6,096 nucleotides of DNA from Candidatus Hestiella acidicharens (lineage in GTDB: Archaea > Thermoproteota > Thermoprotei_A > Sulfolobales > Acidilobaceae): the NCBI GenBank assembly GCA_015523575.1, contig WAJZ01000102.1, positions 1 through 6,096 of the forward strand. Reading direction: 5' to 3'. Shown in pieces: positions 1-5,366 of this stretch. Made by a program: the position numbers and the translations under genes. The notes beneath the pieces were generated by a model, which saw nothing but the letters and a program-made list of their open reading frames with translations, searched no databases and was not told the DNA's origin. How positions within the stretch are numbered: the stretch's first letter is position 1; the number at the start of each line of letters is the position of its first letter.

Positions 1-60
1 GGCAGTAATTATTACACCTGTTCTTAGACCAAGCCCAATGATTTTCTGAGTATCTACCAC
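1..60 (-). CDS. N-terminal fragment of a probable DUF1634-type membrane protein (runs off left edge)
   Basis: Only the first 20 codons are visible. They read MVDTQKIIGLGLRTGVIITA, a short polar start followed by what looks like the beginning of a first membrane helix. I chose the GTG at 60 because a strong ribosome-binding site (GAGGTG, 67-72) ends 6 nt before it. An in-frame GTG at 69 lies inside that site and is less likely. The gene follows the TauE/SafE-type transporter by only 10 nt on the same strand, so the two are almost certainly cotranscribed. From family knowledge, small DUF1634 membrane proteins are often encoded beside TauE/SafE proteins in archaea, and the 'IIGLGLRTGVIIT' start resembles theirs. 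Function of DUF1634 is not established. Identification rests on 20 residues plus context, so it is tentative; that a gene starts here is more certain. Confidence 0.55.
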   Translation of the reverse strand, partial: MVDTQKIIGLGLRTGVIITA

Positions 61-66
61 TTTACG

Positions 67-72
67 CACCTC
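67..72 (-). promoter_or_regulatory. Ribosome-binding site of the DUF1634-like gene, overlapping the TauE stop codon
   Basis: GAGGTG on the minus strand matches the archaeal anti-Shine-Dalgarno sequence. It ends 6 nt before GTG 60 and shares its first bases with the TGA stop of the upstream transporter (71-73). This arrangement suggests translational coupling and decides the start of the downstream gene. Confidence 0.6.
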
Positions 73-928
73 ATATAGAAATCCCAAAGCCCTTTAGTAT
101 CATCTCAATTCCTAAGAATATTAATATAAGGATGAATATATATCTTATAGTTTTGCTTCTTAATCCTGGTAATACCTTTGATCCCATAAAAGCGCCAAGT
201 AATATTCCTACTGCAGTCAACCCTGCAAGCAATGGTTGTATATATCCTAGGAACCAATAAATTGAGCTACTTGTAGCCGCTGTAACTCCTATCATAAAAT
301 TACTGGTTGTTGTGCTTACCTTCATTGGCAGATTCATGGCCCAGTCTAGTCCCAAAACCTTTAAAGCACCACTACCTATTCCTAGTAGGCCAGAAATCAG
401 CCCTGCAAGAAACATGATAATTTCGGCCAGCCACCACTTAACGCCAATATATTTAATGTTTTTGTTTAGCTTTTGGTCATAATACTCTCCATATAACTTG
501 AATATCCTTGTCGTCCAATCAGGTTTACTACCTACAGGCTCTTCATATTCACGTTTTTGATATTGAAAGTACACTTGAGAAAGTAAAACTATTCCGAAGA
601 TAATATAGATTAACTTAGCTAAATGGTGAGAATAGACCCACGCGGCAGCAAGTGTTCCTATAATAGCCCCACCGGTGGTAGCTGTCTCTAAGCCTATTCC
701 TATTCTAATGTTTGTTATCTTGTCCCTAACGTATGCACTAGCAGAGCCACTAGAAGTTGCTATTGTTGATATCAGACTGGCTCCAGCCGCATACCTTATT
801 GGTACACCAAGATAGAGCGTATATATAGGTACTAAGAAAGAGGCACCACCAAGTCCTACAAGTGAGCCAAGGAAGCCGGACATTATGCTAGCTATGAGTA
901 TTAATGTAAAGTATATTGCTTCAATCAC
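71..928 (-). CDS. TauE/SafE family membrane transporter (putative sulfite/organosulfonate or other anion exporter)
   Basis: A 285-residue integral membrane protein, the usual size for the TauE/SafE family. It has about eight hydrophobic segments (roughly residues 5-27, 34-56, 75-98, 104-122, 163-187, 205-228, 230-250 and 262-280). The family's internal duplication is visible: a glycine-rich motif GFLGSLVGLGGASFLVP (18-34) recurs as AGLISGLLGIGSGALK (175-190). Each copy is followed by a Ser/Thr-rich helix (SLISTIATSSGSASAY; STTTSNFMIGVTAATSSS). A polar linker of about 40 residues (122-160, rich in Lys, Glu and Tyr) separates the halves. Known members move sulfite, sulfoacetate or related anions; the substrate here cannot be read from sequence. 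The start is GTG 928, with a strong GAGGCGATC site 4 nt upstream. A probable DUF1634 partner gene follows within 10 nt. Confidence 0.85.
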   Translation of the reverse strand: MIEAIYFTLILIASIMSGFLGSLVGLGGASFLVPIYTLYLGVPIRYAAGASLISTIATSSGSASAYVRDKITNIRIGIGLETATTGGAIIGTLAAAWVYSHHLAKLIYIIFGIVLLSQVYFQYQKREYEEPVGSKPDWTTRIFKLYGEYYDQKLNKNIKYIGVKWWLAEIIMFLAGLISGLLGIGSGALKVLGLDWAMNLPMKVSTTTSNFMIGVTAATSSSIYWFLGYIQPLLAGLTAVGILLGAFMGSKVLPGLRSKTIRYIFILILIFLGIEMILKGFGISI

Positions 929-932
929 TTAA

Positions 933-941
933 GATCGCCTC
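933..941 (-). promoter_or_regulatory. Ribosome-binding site of the TauE-like gene
   Basis: GAGGCGATC on the minus strand differs at one base from the expected GAGGTGATC and ends 4 nt before GTG 928. It fixes this GTG as the start. Confidence 0.65.
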
Positions 942-970
942 TATGTCCACTTTACAAAAAATTTAACAGA

Positions 971-982
971 AATAAAAATATT
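971..982 (-). promoter_or_regulatory. Candidate TATA box for the TauE-like gene
   Basis: The minus strand reads AATATTTTTATT here, an AT-only stretch whose centre is about 48 nt upstream of GTG 928. With the usual spacing of about 26 nt, transcription would start near 950 and leave a leader of about 20 nt that contains the ribosome-binding site. The whole 929-1139 gap is AT-rich (another TATA-like run, TTTATATG, lies at 1017-1024), so this choice is uncertain. Confidence 0.3.
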
Positions 983-1062
983 ATGGGACTATGGTATAGG
1001 TATTTTTAATTATTTACATATAAATAATTATTAATATTTTTAAGCTCTGGTCTTATCAGAAT

Positions 1063-1095
1063 AAAAAAGTAACCTTTAAATGTAAATTTAAAAGG
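1063..1095 (-). terminator. Hairpin plus T-run behind the creatininase-family gene
   Basis: Read on the minus strand, CCTTTTAAAT (1095-1086) can pair with ATTTAAAGG (1081-1073) around a TTAC loop. This gives nine pairs with one bulged T. Four bases later comes a run of six T (1068-1063). It begins about 45 nt past the stop codon of the hydrolase. The layout is like an intrinsic terminator. Archaeal RNA polymerase mainly needs the T-run, so the hairpin may be incidental in such AT-rich DNA. The TTTAAA cores could also be TATA-like elements. Confidence 0.4.
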
Positions 1096-1139
1096 CTTAG
1101 GGTCATTAAAAATCTACGCATGTAAGTAATTTAAAACGC

Positions 1140-1838
1140 TTACAACAGGAAATGGGTCCCTCTACTTTCTGCAACCCTCAAGGTGTTATTGATTTCATTT
1201 GCGATTTTCTCGATTATCTCTTCAAAGCTCATCTTGATAGTAGCGTTCTCCTCAGTTTTGGAGGGCATGTTAGGGCCTTTTACAATAACTTTAGGTCTAA
1301 CTTTACTTATTTTGACTATATCCTTACAGTTTCCTATAGAAGAAATCCCTAGCAACTTGGACAAACTTTCCTCAATCTTGCCAGCATGTCCTATTTCTAT
1401 ATTTAATACCTTCCAATAATCAATCAGTATGACAATTGCTTTATCATAGTTATTAATCCATTCTCTAACTATAGCCTCCAGTAACCCTGAATTACCCCCA
1501 TGAGAGTTAATTATTAAAATTCTTCTAACCCCACTCTTGTACAGCGACGTTAATATTGATTTTATCATCTCTGAAAAGGACAAAACATTTAATGAGATAG
1601 TGCCAGGAACATTAGACCATTCTGGCGAAAAAGCATAGTAAATTGTTGGCAATATAACAATACCTTTAATAAACTTGCACAAACCTTTGGATATGTTTTC
1701 CGCTATTATTGCATCTAGGCCTAAGGGTCCGCTACAATGCTGTTCAATACTCCCTACAGGCAATACAAACAAGTTATTTAAATATTTTTTAAGATCGTCA
1801 GAGCTTATATATCTATATTCAATGCAGTCCTCTTTCAT
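1140..1838 (-). CDS. Creatininase-family metal-dependent amidohydrolase (possibly ArfB-like), with altered active-site loop
   Basis: A 232-residue cytosolic protein, the normal length for this family. The signature begins LPVGSIEQH (26-34). Predicted metal ligands are present: E32 and H34 (E-Q-H), D42, H113 in INSHGGN (110-116), and E156 in the HAGKIEES segment (151-158). The stretch between EQH and the Asp is abnormal. Most members have H-G-x-H-L-P before a T-D pair, whereas this protein has HCSGPLGLD, one residue shorter and without the second His. In archaea the best-known member is ArfB, which removes formate from a GTP-derived pyrimidine in riboflavin and F420 synthesis. Length fits, but the altered loop means the substrate cannot be assigned. 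The ATG at 1838 is supported by AAGGAG 6 nt upstream. The gene is transcribed divergently from the MoaD-like gene and looks monocistronic. Confidence 0.8.
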   Translation of the reverse strand: MKEDCIEYRYISSDDLKKYLNNLFVLPVGSIEQHCSGPLGLDAIIAENISKGLCKFIKGIVILPTIYYAFSPEWSNVPGTISLNVLSFSEMIKSILTSLYKSGVRRILIINSHGGNSGLLEAIVREWINNYDKAIVILIDYWKVLNIEIGHAGKIEESLSKLLGISSIGNCKDIVKISKVRPKVIVKGPNMPSKTEENATIKMSFEEIIEKIANEINNTLRVAESRGTHFLL

Positions 1839-1844
1839 TCTACT

Positions 1845-1850
1845 CTCCTT
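1845..1850 (-). promoter_or_regulatory. Ribosome-binding site of the creatininase-family gene
   Basis: AAGGAG on the minus strand ends 6 nt before ATG 1838. It supports this ATG as the start. Confidence 0.6.
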
Positions 1851-1878
1851 AATTACTGTTGATAGTTTTAATATATCA

Positions 1879-1886
1879 ATTTTATA
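1879..1886 (-). promoter_or_regulatory. TATA box of the creatininase-family gene
   Basis: The minus strand reads TATAAAAT. Transcription about 26 nt downstream would begin near 1857, giving a leader of about 18 nt that just includes AAGGAG (1850-1845). The fit of TATA box, ribosome-binding site and start codon makes this one of the better promoter calls in the window. Confidence 0.5.
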
Positions 1887-1888
1887 GC

Positions 1889-1899
1889 TATATATTAAA
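1889..1899 (+). promoter_or_regulatory. TATA box of the MoaD-like gene
   Basis: TATATATTAAA on the plus strand would place the transcription start near 1920. That leaves a leader of about 20 nt holding the GGTGAT site (1930-1935). It sits two bases from the opposing TATA box of the divergent gene. A G6 run (1901-1906) lies between it and the predicted start site. Confidence 0.45.
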
Positions 1900-1927
1900 T
1901 GGGGGGAATATTAAATAGGATAATAAA

Positions 1928-1935
1928 AAGGTGAT
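1928..1935 (+). promoter_or_regulatory. Ribosome-binding site that decides the start of the MoaD-like gene
   Basis: AAGGTGAT matches the anti-Shine-Dalgarno sequence. It overlaps the in-frame GTG at 1931 and ATG at 1934, so those codons cannot use it. It ends 4 nt before TTG 1940, a spacing like that seen at the other genes here. Confidence 0.5.
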
Positions 1936-1939
1936 GCAA

Positions 1940-2185
1940 TTGAAGGTAAAGATCAAATATCTAGGTTTTCTTAGTGAATTGGCTGGCAAAAGATATGAGG
2001 AAAAGAAGATTGAAGATAAAGAAACTACTATAGAGGAGATAATACCTTTTTTGAACAAACTAAAGCCTGAGGACTATGTTCTGATAATAAATGGAAAGGG
2101 GGCGAGTCCAGAAACGAAAGTAAGCGATGGTGACTATGTAGTTCTATTACCTCAAACCGGGGGTGGCGATAGTAAGAATAGCTAA
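1940..2185 (+). CDS. MoaD/ThiS/Urm1-type small sulfur-carrier or ubiquitin-like modifier with a non-terminal glycine tail
   Basis: An 81-residue beta-grasp protein, of the usual size for MoaD, ThiS and archaeal SAMP proteins. It opens with the strand KVKIKYLGFLSELAGKR, typical of MoaD. It continues with a helix-forming TTIEEIIPFLNKL segment and VLIINGKGA, then ends with DGDYVVLLPQTGGG. MoaD-type proteins are activated by an E1-like enzyme at a C-terminal Gly-Gly and then carry sulfur for molybdopterin, thiamine or tRNA thiolation, or are joined to target proteins. Here the glycines (residues 74-76) are followed by five more residues, DSKNS, so the tail would need trimming to work in the classical way. 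I prefer the TTG at 1940 on ribosome-site spacing and because MKVKIKY is a typical family start; GTG 1931 or ATG 1934 would add up to three residues. No E1 or MoaE gene is visible here, so the exact role is open. Confidence 0.8.
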   Translation: MKVKIKYLGFLSELAGKRYEEKKIEDKETTIEEIIPFLNKLKPEDYVLIINGKGASPETKVSDGDYVVLLPQTGGGDSKNS

Positions 2186-2193
2186 GCCTGTAA

Positions 2194-2207
2194 TATTATT
2201 TTGTTTG
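2194..2207 (+). terminator. T-rich termination site after the MoaD-like gene
   Basis: The run TATTATTTTGTTTG begins 9 nt after the stop codon. Archaeal transcription commonly ends at such T-rich tracts without a hairpin. The gap to the next genes also suggests the MoaD-like gene is transcribed alone. Confidence 0.35.
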
Positions 2208-2426
2208 TAACCCTAGGTACTGTTCTATTGATCTTGAACGAAAGTTATGTCATACTATTTCTTCTAATATCTAAATTTTAAGATAATTTTAATTGCTTTT
2301 AAATACTTTCTGATGCTATGAACTTAATCTTGGGACCTATAAATTCCGCTTATATATACAATTGATGACCTTAGAGATCCTAAAGCTATAAGACAATAAA
2401 CCCTTAGGCAACTATGAGATGAGCCT
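2208..2426. other. Non-coding stretch upstream of the small ORF, PTPS-like gene and hisS
   Basis: I find no convincing protein gene on either strand in these roughly 220 bases. The left half is AT-rich with several TATA-like runs (for example CTTTTAAATA near 2296-2305). The right half holds a clear TATA box (2350-2358), a short TAGGC/GCCTA inverted repeat (2405-2409 and 2423-2427), and a possible ribosome-binding site (2416-2422). A TGATGA at 2363-2368 resembles the C box of archaeal guide RNAs, but I could not find matching D boxes. Confidence 0.4.
2349..2358 (+). promoter_or_regulatory. Candidate promoter (TATA box) for the 2427-4217 gene group
   Basis: CTTATATATA is the best plus-strand TATA-like element ahead of the PTPS-like gene and hisS. 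Transcription would begin near 2379, giving a leader of about 50 nt to the small ORF. A second candidate, TATTTAAAAG (2479-2488), lies inside the small ORF and could drive the PTPS-like gene and hisS alone. Confidence 0.4.
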
Positions 2427-2555
2427 ATGAGAAGTTTTGAGAGAAAGCTTGATAATCTACCTGTAACGATTAAAAATGTATTTAAAAGTAGGAGTTGCGA
2501 TAAGGTGAGAAATACTAAAGGTAATCCTTTAAACTATCATTTAAAATATACATAG
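2427..2555 (+). CDS. Candidate small basic protein of 42 residues, unknown
   Basis: An open frame from ATG 2427 to TAG 2553-2555 encodes 42 residues, starting MRSFERKLDNLPVTIKNVFK and ending NYHLKYT. It is clearly basic (ten Lys/Arg against three Asp/Glu), with no membrane segment and one Cys. I do not recognise it. In favour of a real gene: GAGATGA (2416-2422) resembles a ribosome-binding site 4 nt before the ATG, a good TATA box lies about 70 nt upstream, and its stop codon overlaps the ribosome-binding site of the PTPS-like gene, as in compact archaeal operons. Against: it is short, the DNA is AT-rich, and no known motif is present. It could instead be leader sequence that is open by chance. 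Confidence 0.35.
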   Translation: MRSFERKLDNLPVTIKNVFKSRSCDKVRNTKGNPLNYHLKYT

Positions 2556-2560
2556 GCGGT
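2554..2560 (+). promoter_or_regulatory. Ribosome-binding site of the PTPS-like gene
   Basis: AGGCGGT differs at one base from AGGAGGT and ends 5 nt before ATG 2566, fixing that start. It overlaps the TAG stop of the candidate small ORF. Confidence 0.6.
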
Positions 2561-2565
2561 TAGCC

Positions 2566-2892
2566 ATGAAATGGAAACTCTGTGTTGCAGGCATTGTAAG
2601 TGTTGCAATGAAAATAGAAAGTATGGGCTATGGTCTCCACGGGCATGATCTATATATAAGGGTCTGTACTTGTAACGAAAGCGATGTGAATGTAAATATT
2701 GATATGCTTAAAGAAAGACTGGATTCATTACTAGCTAATCTAGATCATAAGCCACTTTGGGAGATCGTGGGTGGCGAAGGAAGGGTTGAAGATTTATTGA
2801 AATATTTAAACGATAGTTTGAAGATAGATAATTTGTGCGAAATAGAAGCAAAGATGCCAGATAGAGAGATTTACTTATATATACAGAGGTAG
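2566..2892 (+). CDS. 6-pyruvoyltetrahydropterin synthase-like protein (PTPS/QueD fold) with missing zinc and cysteine residues
   Basis: A 108-residue protein, slightly short for the PTPS/QueD family (usually about 115-150). Family marks are seen in order: VSVAM (11-15) at the place of the usual FSAAH; LHGHDLYIRV (24-33), matching the HGH zinc motif; LDHKPLWE (59-66), matching the LDHKxLN motif with the catalytic Asp-His pair D60-H61; GRVEDLLKYL (72-81), matching the TAENLA helix; and IEAK (93-96) near the C terminus, matching the pterin-binding Glu. Two key positions differ. The first zinc-binding His is Met15, and the loop before HGH is shortened and has no catalytic Cys. Known members act on dihydroneopterin triphosphate in pterin, folate or queuosine-type pathways. 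This one may have changed chemistry or lost activity. Its TAG stop touches the following hisS region, so the two are translated from one message. Confidence 0.75.
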   Translation: MKWKLCVAGIVSVAMKIESMGYGLHGHDLYIRVCTCNESDVNVNIDMLKERLDSLLANLDHKPLWEIVGGEGRVEDLLKYLNDSLKIDNLCEIEAKMPDREIYLYIQR

Positions 2893-2900
2893 TGGAGGAG

Positions 2901-4217
2901 ATGGTAAAAACCTATAGGCCTCCAAAGGGATTTAGGGATTTAAGTCCAGAAATAATGATACTAAGGAAAAAGATTTTTTCAGAAATAGAGGAAGTTTTTA
3001 GAAGGTATGGGTTTGATCCAATAGAAACTCCAGCAATAGAATATTGGGAAACACTTTCAGGTAAATATGGAGAAGAGGCGGAAAGCAGGTTAATATGGAG
3101 ATTTAAGGATCCCTGGAGCAACAAAGAGTATGCTCTTAGATATGATCTCACAGTCCCTTTAGTAAGGTTTATTTCAACTCATCCAGAAATACAGCTTCCT
3201 TTTAAAAGATATCAAATAGGCCCTGTATGGAGGCATGATGAACCACAGAAGGGTAGGTATAGGGAATTTTATCAATGCGACGCAGATATAATAGGTTCAC
3301 CCTATCCTGAAGCAGATGCTGAAATGATAAACCTATTAATAGATTCACTAAAGTCGATAGGGTGGAACTCAGGTTTTATAGTGAGACTTAATGATAGAAG
3401 GCTTCTCTTTGGTATATTCGAAAGCGAATTAAAGATTGACCCTGTAGTAAATGTCTATAGAATTATTGATAAACTTGATAAGATTGGCCTAAAAAAGGTC
3501 GAAGAAGAACTTAATAAAGAAATAAAAAATGAGGGAGTTGTGAAGGAAATACTATATCTTATTTCATTACAAGGAACCCCAGAAGAATTATTAGAGTTAT
3601 TATTAAGAAAATATAAAAAGAACAAATACGTTAAGGAAGCGGGTGAATACTTAAAAGAAGTAATGGATCTCATTAAAGAAAGAAATAAAGTTGTTCTAGA
3701 TCTAAGCCTTGTAAGGGGTTTAGACTATTACACAGGACCAATTTACGAAGTCGTACTAGAGAAGCCAAGGATTGGAAGCGTTTCAGGAGGAGGAAGATAT
3801 GACAGTTTAGCAAAAACGTTCTCGGGAAGGAATCTACCAGCTACTGGTGTCAGCATAGGTATTGAAAGGCTTATTGATGCTGGCATTGAGATAGGACTTT
3901 ATAGCATAAAAGAGAAGACCTATACTAAAGTCCAGGTTGTTTTTATGGAGTATGCCAACTTTAAATACGCTTGGAATATAGCAATGAAACTAAGGGAAGC
4001 AGGTATAAACACGAGGATAGAGTTAAATAGAACAAAAGAGGAAACACAGAGGAGGAAAGCAAATAGAATGCAAGTACCAGTTTTAATTTTTGTAGGAAAA
4101 GAAGAAGAGGCCCAGAATATTGTGACCATTTATTCTACTACGAACAATAAAAGGATTAGGGTCAAAGTAAATGATGTGCAAAAGGCAGTAAAGGATCTCC
4201 TGAGCATTGATCGGTAA
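2901..4217 (+). CDS. hisS: Histidyl-tRNA synthetase
   Basis: A class II aminoacyl-tRNA synthetase of about 438 residues, normal for HisRS; it joins histidine to tRNA-His in the cytosol. Numbered from ATG 2901, it starts with the family's PPKGFRDLSPE (7-17). The DLTVPLVR element (82-89) follows, then motif 2 (FKRYQIGPVWRHDEPQKGR, 101-119, followed by YREFYQCD). The histidine-specific motifs are LVRGLDYYTG (270-279) and SGGGRYD (295-301). Motif 3 is GVSIGIERL (316-324). The C-terminal anticodon-binding domain covers roughly 345-438. All catalytic motifs are intact. The start is ambiguous: GTG 2892 overlaps the TAG of the upstream gene by one base but has no site at workable distance, while ATG 2901 has GAGGT 10 nt upstream and GGAGG only 2 nt upstream. 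I prefer ATG 2901. Confidence 0.95.
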   Translation: MVKTYRPPKGFRDLSPEIMILRKKIFSEIEEVFRRYGFDPIETPAIEYWETLSGKYGEEAESRLIWRFKDPWSNKEYALRYDLTVPLVRFISTHPEIQLPFKRYQIGPVWRHDEPQKGRYREFYQCDADIIGSPYPEADAEMINLLIDSLKSIGWNSGFIVRLNDRRLLFGIFESELKIDPVVNVYRIIDKLDKIGLKKVEEELNKEIKNEGVVKEILYLISLQGTPEELLELLLRKYKKNKYVKEAGEYLKEVMDLIKERNKVVLDLSLVRGLDYYTGPIYEVVLEKPRIGSVSGGGRYDSLAKTFSGRNLPATGVSIGIERLIDAGIEIGLYSIKEKTYTKVQVVFMEYANFKYAWNIAMKLREAGINTRIELNRTKEETQRRKANRMQVPVLIFVGKEEEAQNIVTIYSTTNNKRIRVKVNDVQKAVKDLLSIDR

Positions 4218-4400
4218 ATAGGGTTTATATTAACTTACGTTTTCAGTTATTTAAAACTATTTACTGTATATGATAAACTATTGTATGGGATAAGCAGAAG
4301 ATACAGCAATCGATGCCAATATGCTATGAAATTTTGAAGGAAAATACACTATTCCGAAACGAAAAGCTATAAAGACACCGGGGATTTAATGTAGCTTTAA
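4218..4400. other. Convergent intergenic region between hisS and mevalonate kinase
   Basis: Both flanking genes end here, so the stretch should hold two opposing terminators. A T-rich run (CGTTTTCAGTTATTT, about 4239-4253) could end hisS. On the minus strand, T-rich runs in the RNA opposite 4355-4375 could end the mevalonate kinase message. I find no hairpin-type terminator, no RNA gene and no convincing ORF; the longest frames are about 20 codons. Confidence 0.35.
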
Positions 4401-5366
4401 TTAGACTAGATGGGTGCCATAGGGGGGTATTTTTATTTTTTTAACCCAGCTAGATAATGAAGACAGCCTATTTATAATTTCGTTTTCTGTATCGGATCTG
4501 CATAGCACTATAACAGCGCCGCCTCTTCCAGCCCCGGTGAGCTTTGCGCCAACAGCACCAGCCATTCTACCCTCGTAGACTATTTCTTCTATTTCACGTG
4601 ATGATACGCCTAGAGAGTTAAGTAAGCCTTGGTTTATATTCATCAACTGACCCAAAGTTTCATAGTCACCTTTTTTAAGGGATTCATAAGCCAACTCTAT
4701 AACTCTATCCTCGGCATCCAACATTAGTGAGAGTATCGAGCGAAATCTTTTAGATAATGAAATAACGTCATTTACCGGTAAATAGGTTTTTCTTTTTACT
4801 CCAGTGTCTGCTATTATAAATGAATAGTCATTTCTAGGGAGTTCATTTATATTAGATATAACTCCCTCTCCTTTTCTATATAAGGATATACCACCATAAA
4901 CTACAGCGGCGCTGTCTACGCCGCTTGGATTTCCATGCGTAACTTTTTCTGCTTCATTTGAGAGGGTCACTAAGTTTTTCTTGTCTAGTTCATGACCAAT
5001 TATTTTCATGTATGCCACGCTAAAAGCTGAGGCTATAGCAGCACTTGAACCGAGACCAGAAGAAATGGGAATATCACTAGATATTATAGCTTTGAAACCA
5101 GGCAAGTTGTATCCCCATGATCTTATTACAGATAAAAGCCTTGCTATTGGTTCTATCTCTTTAGGACCCAAGATCTTTAAATCCTTCGTTATTTTTCCCT
5201 TTATACCTGTTTCTTTGCTGATTATCTCTGAAGGCCAACTAGATTCTTTTATTTCAGCTCTGGCATACAGATCTATTGCCATAGCTAGCGCTTTTGATCC
5301 TATAACAACAAAATGCTCACCAAATAATATTACCTTTCCCGGAGATATAGCTACTGCCTTATTCAT
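4401..5366 (-). CDS. mvk: Mevalonate kinase (GHMP kinase family)
   Basis: This enzyme phosphorylates mevalonate with ATP, an early step of the mevalonate route to isoprenoid lipids, in the cytosol. The 321-residue length fits archaeal enzymes. Numbered from ATG 5366: motif 1 is SPGKVILFGEHFVV (8-21), which points to mevalonate kinase among GHMP kinases. The phosphate-binding loop is PISSGLGSSAA (100-110). THGNPSGVDSAAVVYGG (143-159) carries the likely catalytic Asp (D151). Motif 3 is KLTGAGRGGAVIVL (275-288). All motifs are intact. A GTG at 5375 could add three residues, but it has GGAG only 2 nt upstream, whereas ATG 5366 has GTGA at 5 nt and gives the usual family start. The gene overlaps the end of the upstream DHPS-like gene by eight bases (ATGAATAA), so translation is probably coupled. 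Confidence 0.93.
   Translation of the reverse strand: MNKAVAISPGKVILFGEHFVVIGSKALAMAIDLYARAEIKESSWPSEIISKETGIKGKITKDLKILGPKEIEPIARLLSVIRSWGYNLPGFKAIISSDIPISSGLGSSAAIASAFSVAYMKIIGHELDKKNLVTLSNEAEKVTHGNPSGVDSAAVVYGGISLYRKGEGVISNINELPRNDYSFIIADTGVKRKTYLPVNDVISLSKRFRSILSLMLDAEDRVIELAYESLKKGDYETLGQLMNINQGLLNSLGVSSREIEEIVYEGRMAGAVGAKLTGAGRGGAVIVLCRSDTENEIINRLSSLSSWVKKIKIPPYGTHLV

Noticed and set aside
1152..1887. Several plus-strand frames of 66-78 codons opposite the creatininase-family gene
   Set aside because: They are antisense to a gene with clear metal-site motifs; none has a ribosome-binding site or family resemblance.
2363..2430. Possible C/D box guide RNA starting at TGATGA (2363-2368)
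   Set aside because: A C-like box is present and ATGAGATGA nearby could pass for C', but no CTGA D or D' boxes occur at the required spacing.
2186..2565. tRNA or riboswitch in the long intergenic gap
   Set aside because: I found no cloverleaf arms, no GTTCGAATC-like T-loop and no recognisable riboswitch core on either strand.
2912..4129. Minus-strand frames of 69-79 codons opposite hisS
   Set aside because: They are antisense to an intact histidyl-tRNA synthetase and look like by-products of its codon use.
4313..4372. Short frame of about 19 codons in the hisS-mvk gap
   Set aside because: It is too short, has no ribosome-binding site and lies in a convergent gap where terminators are expected.
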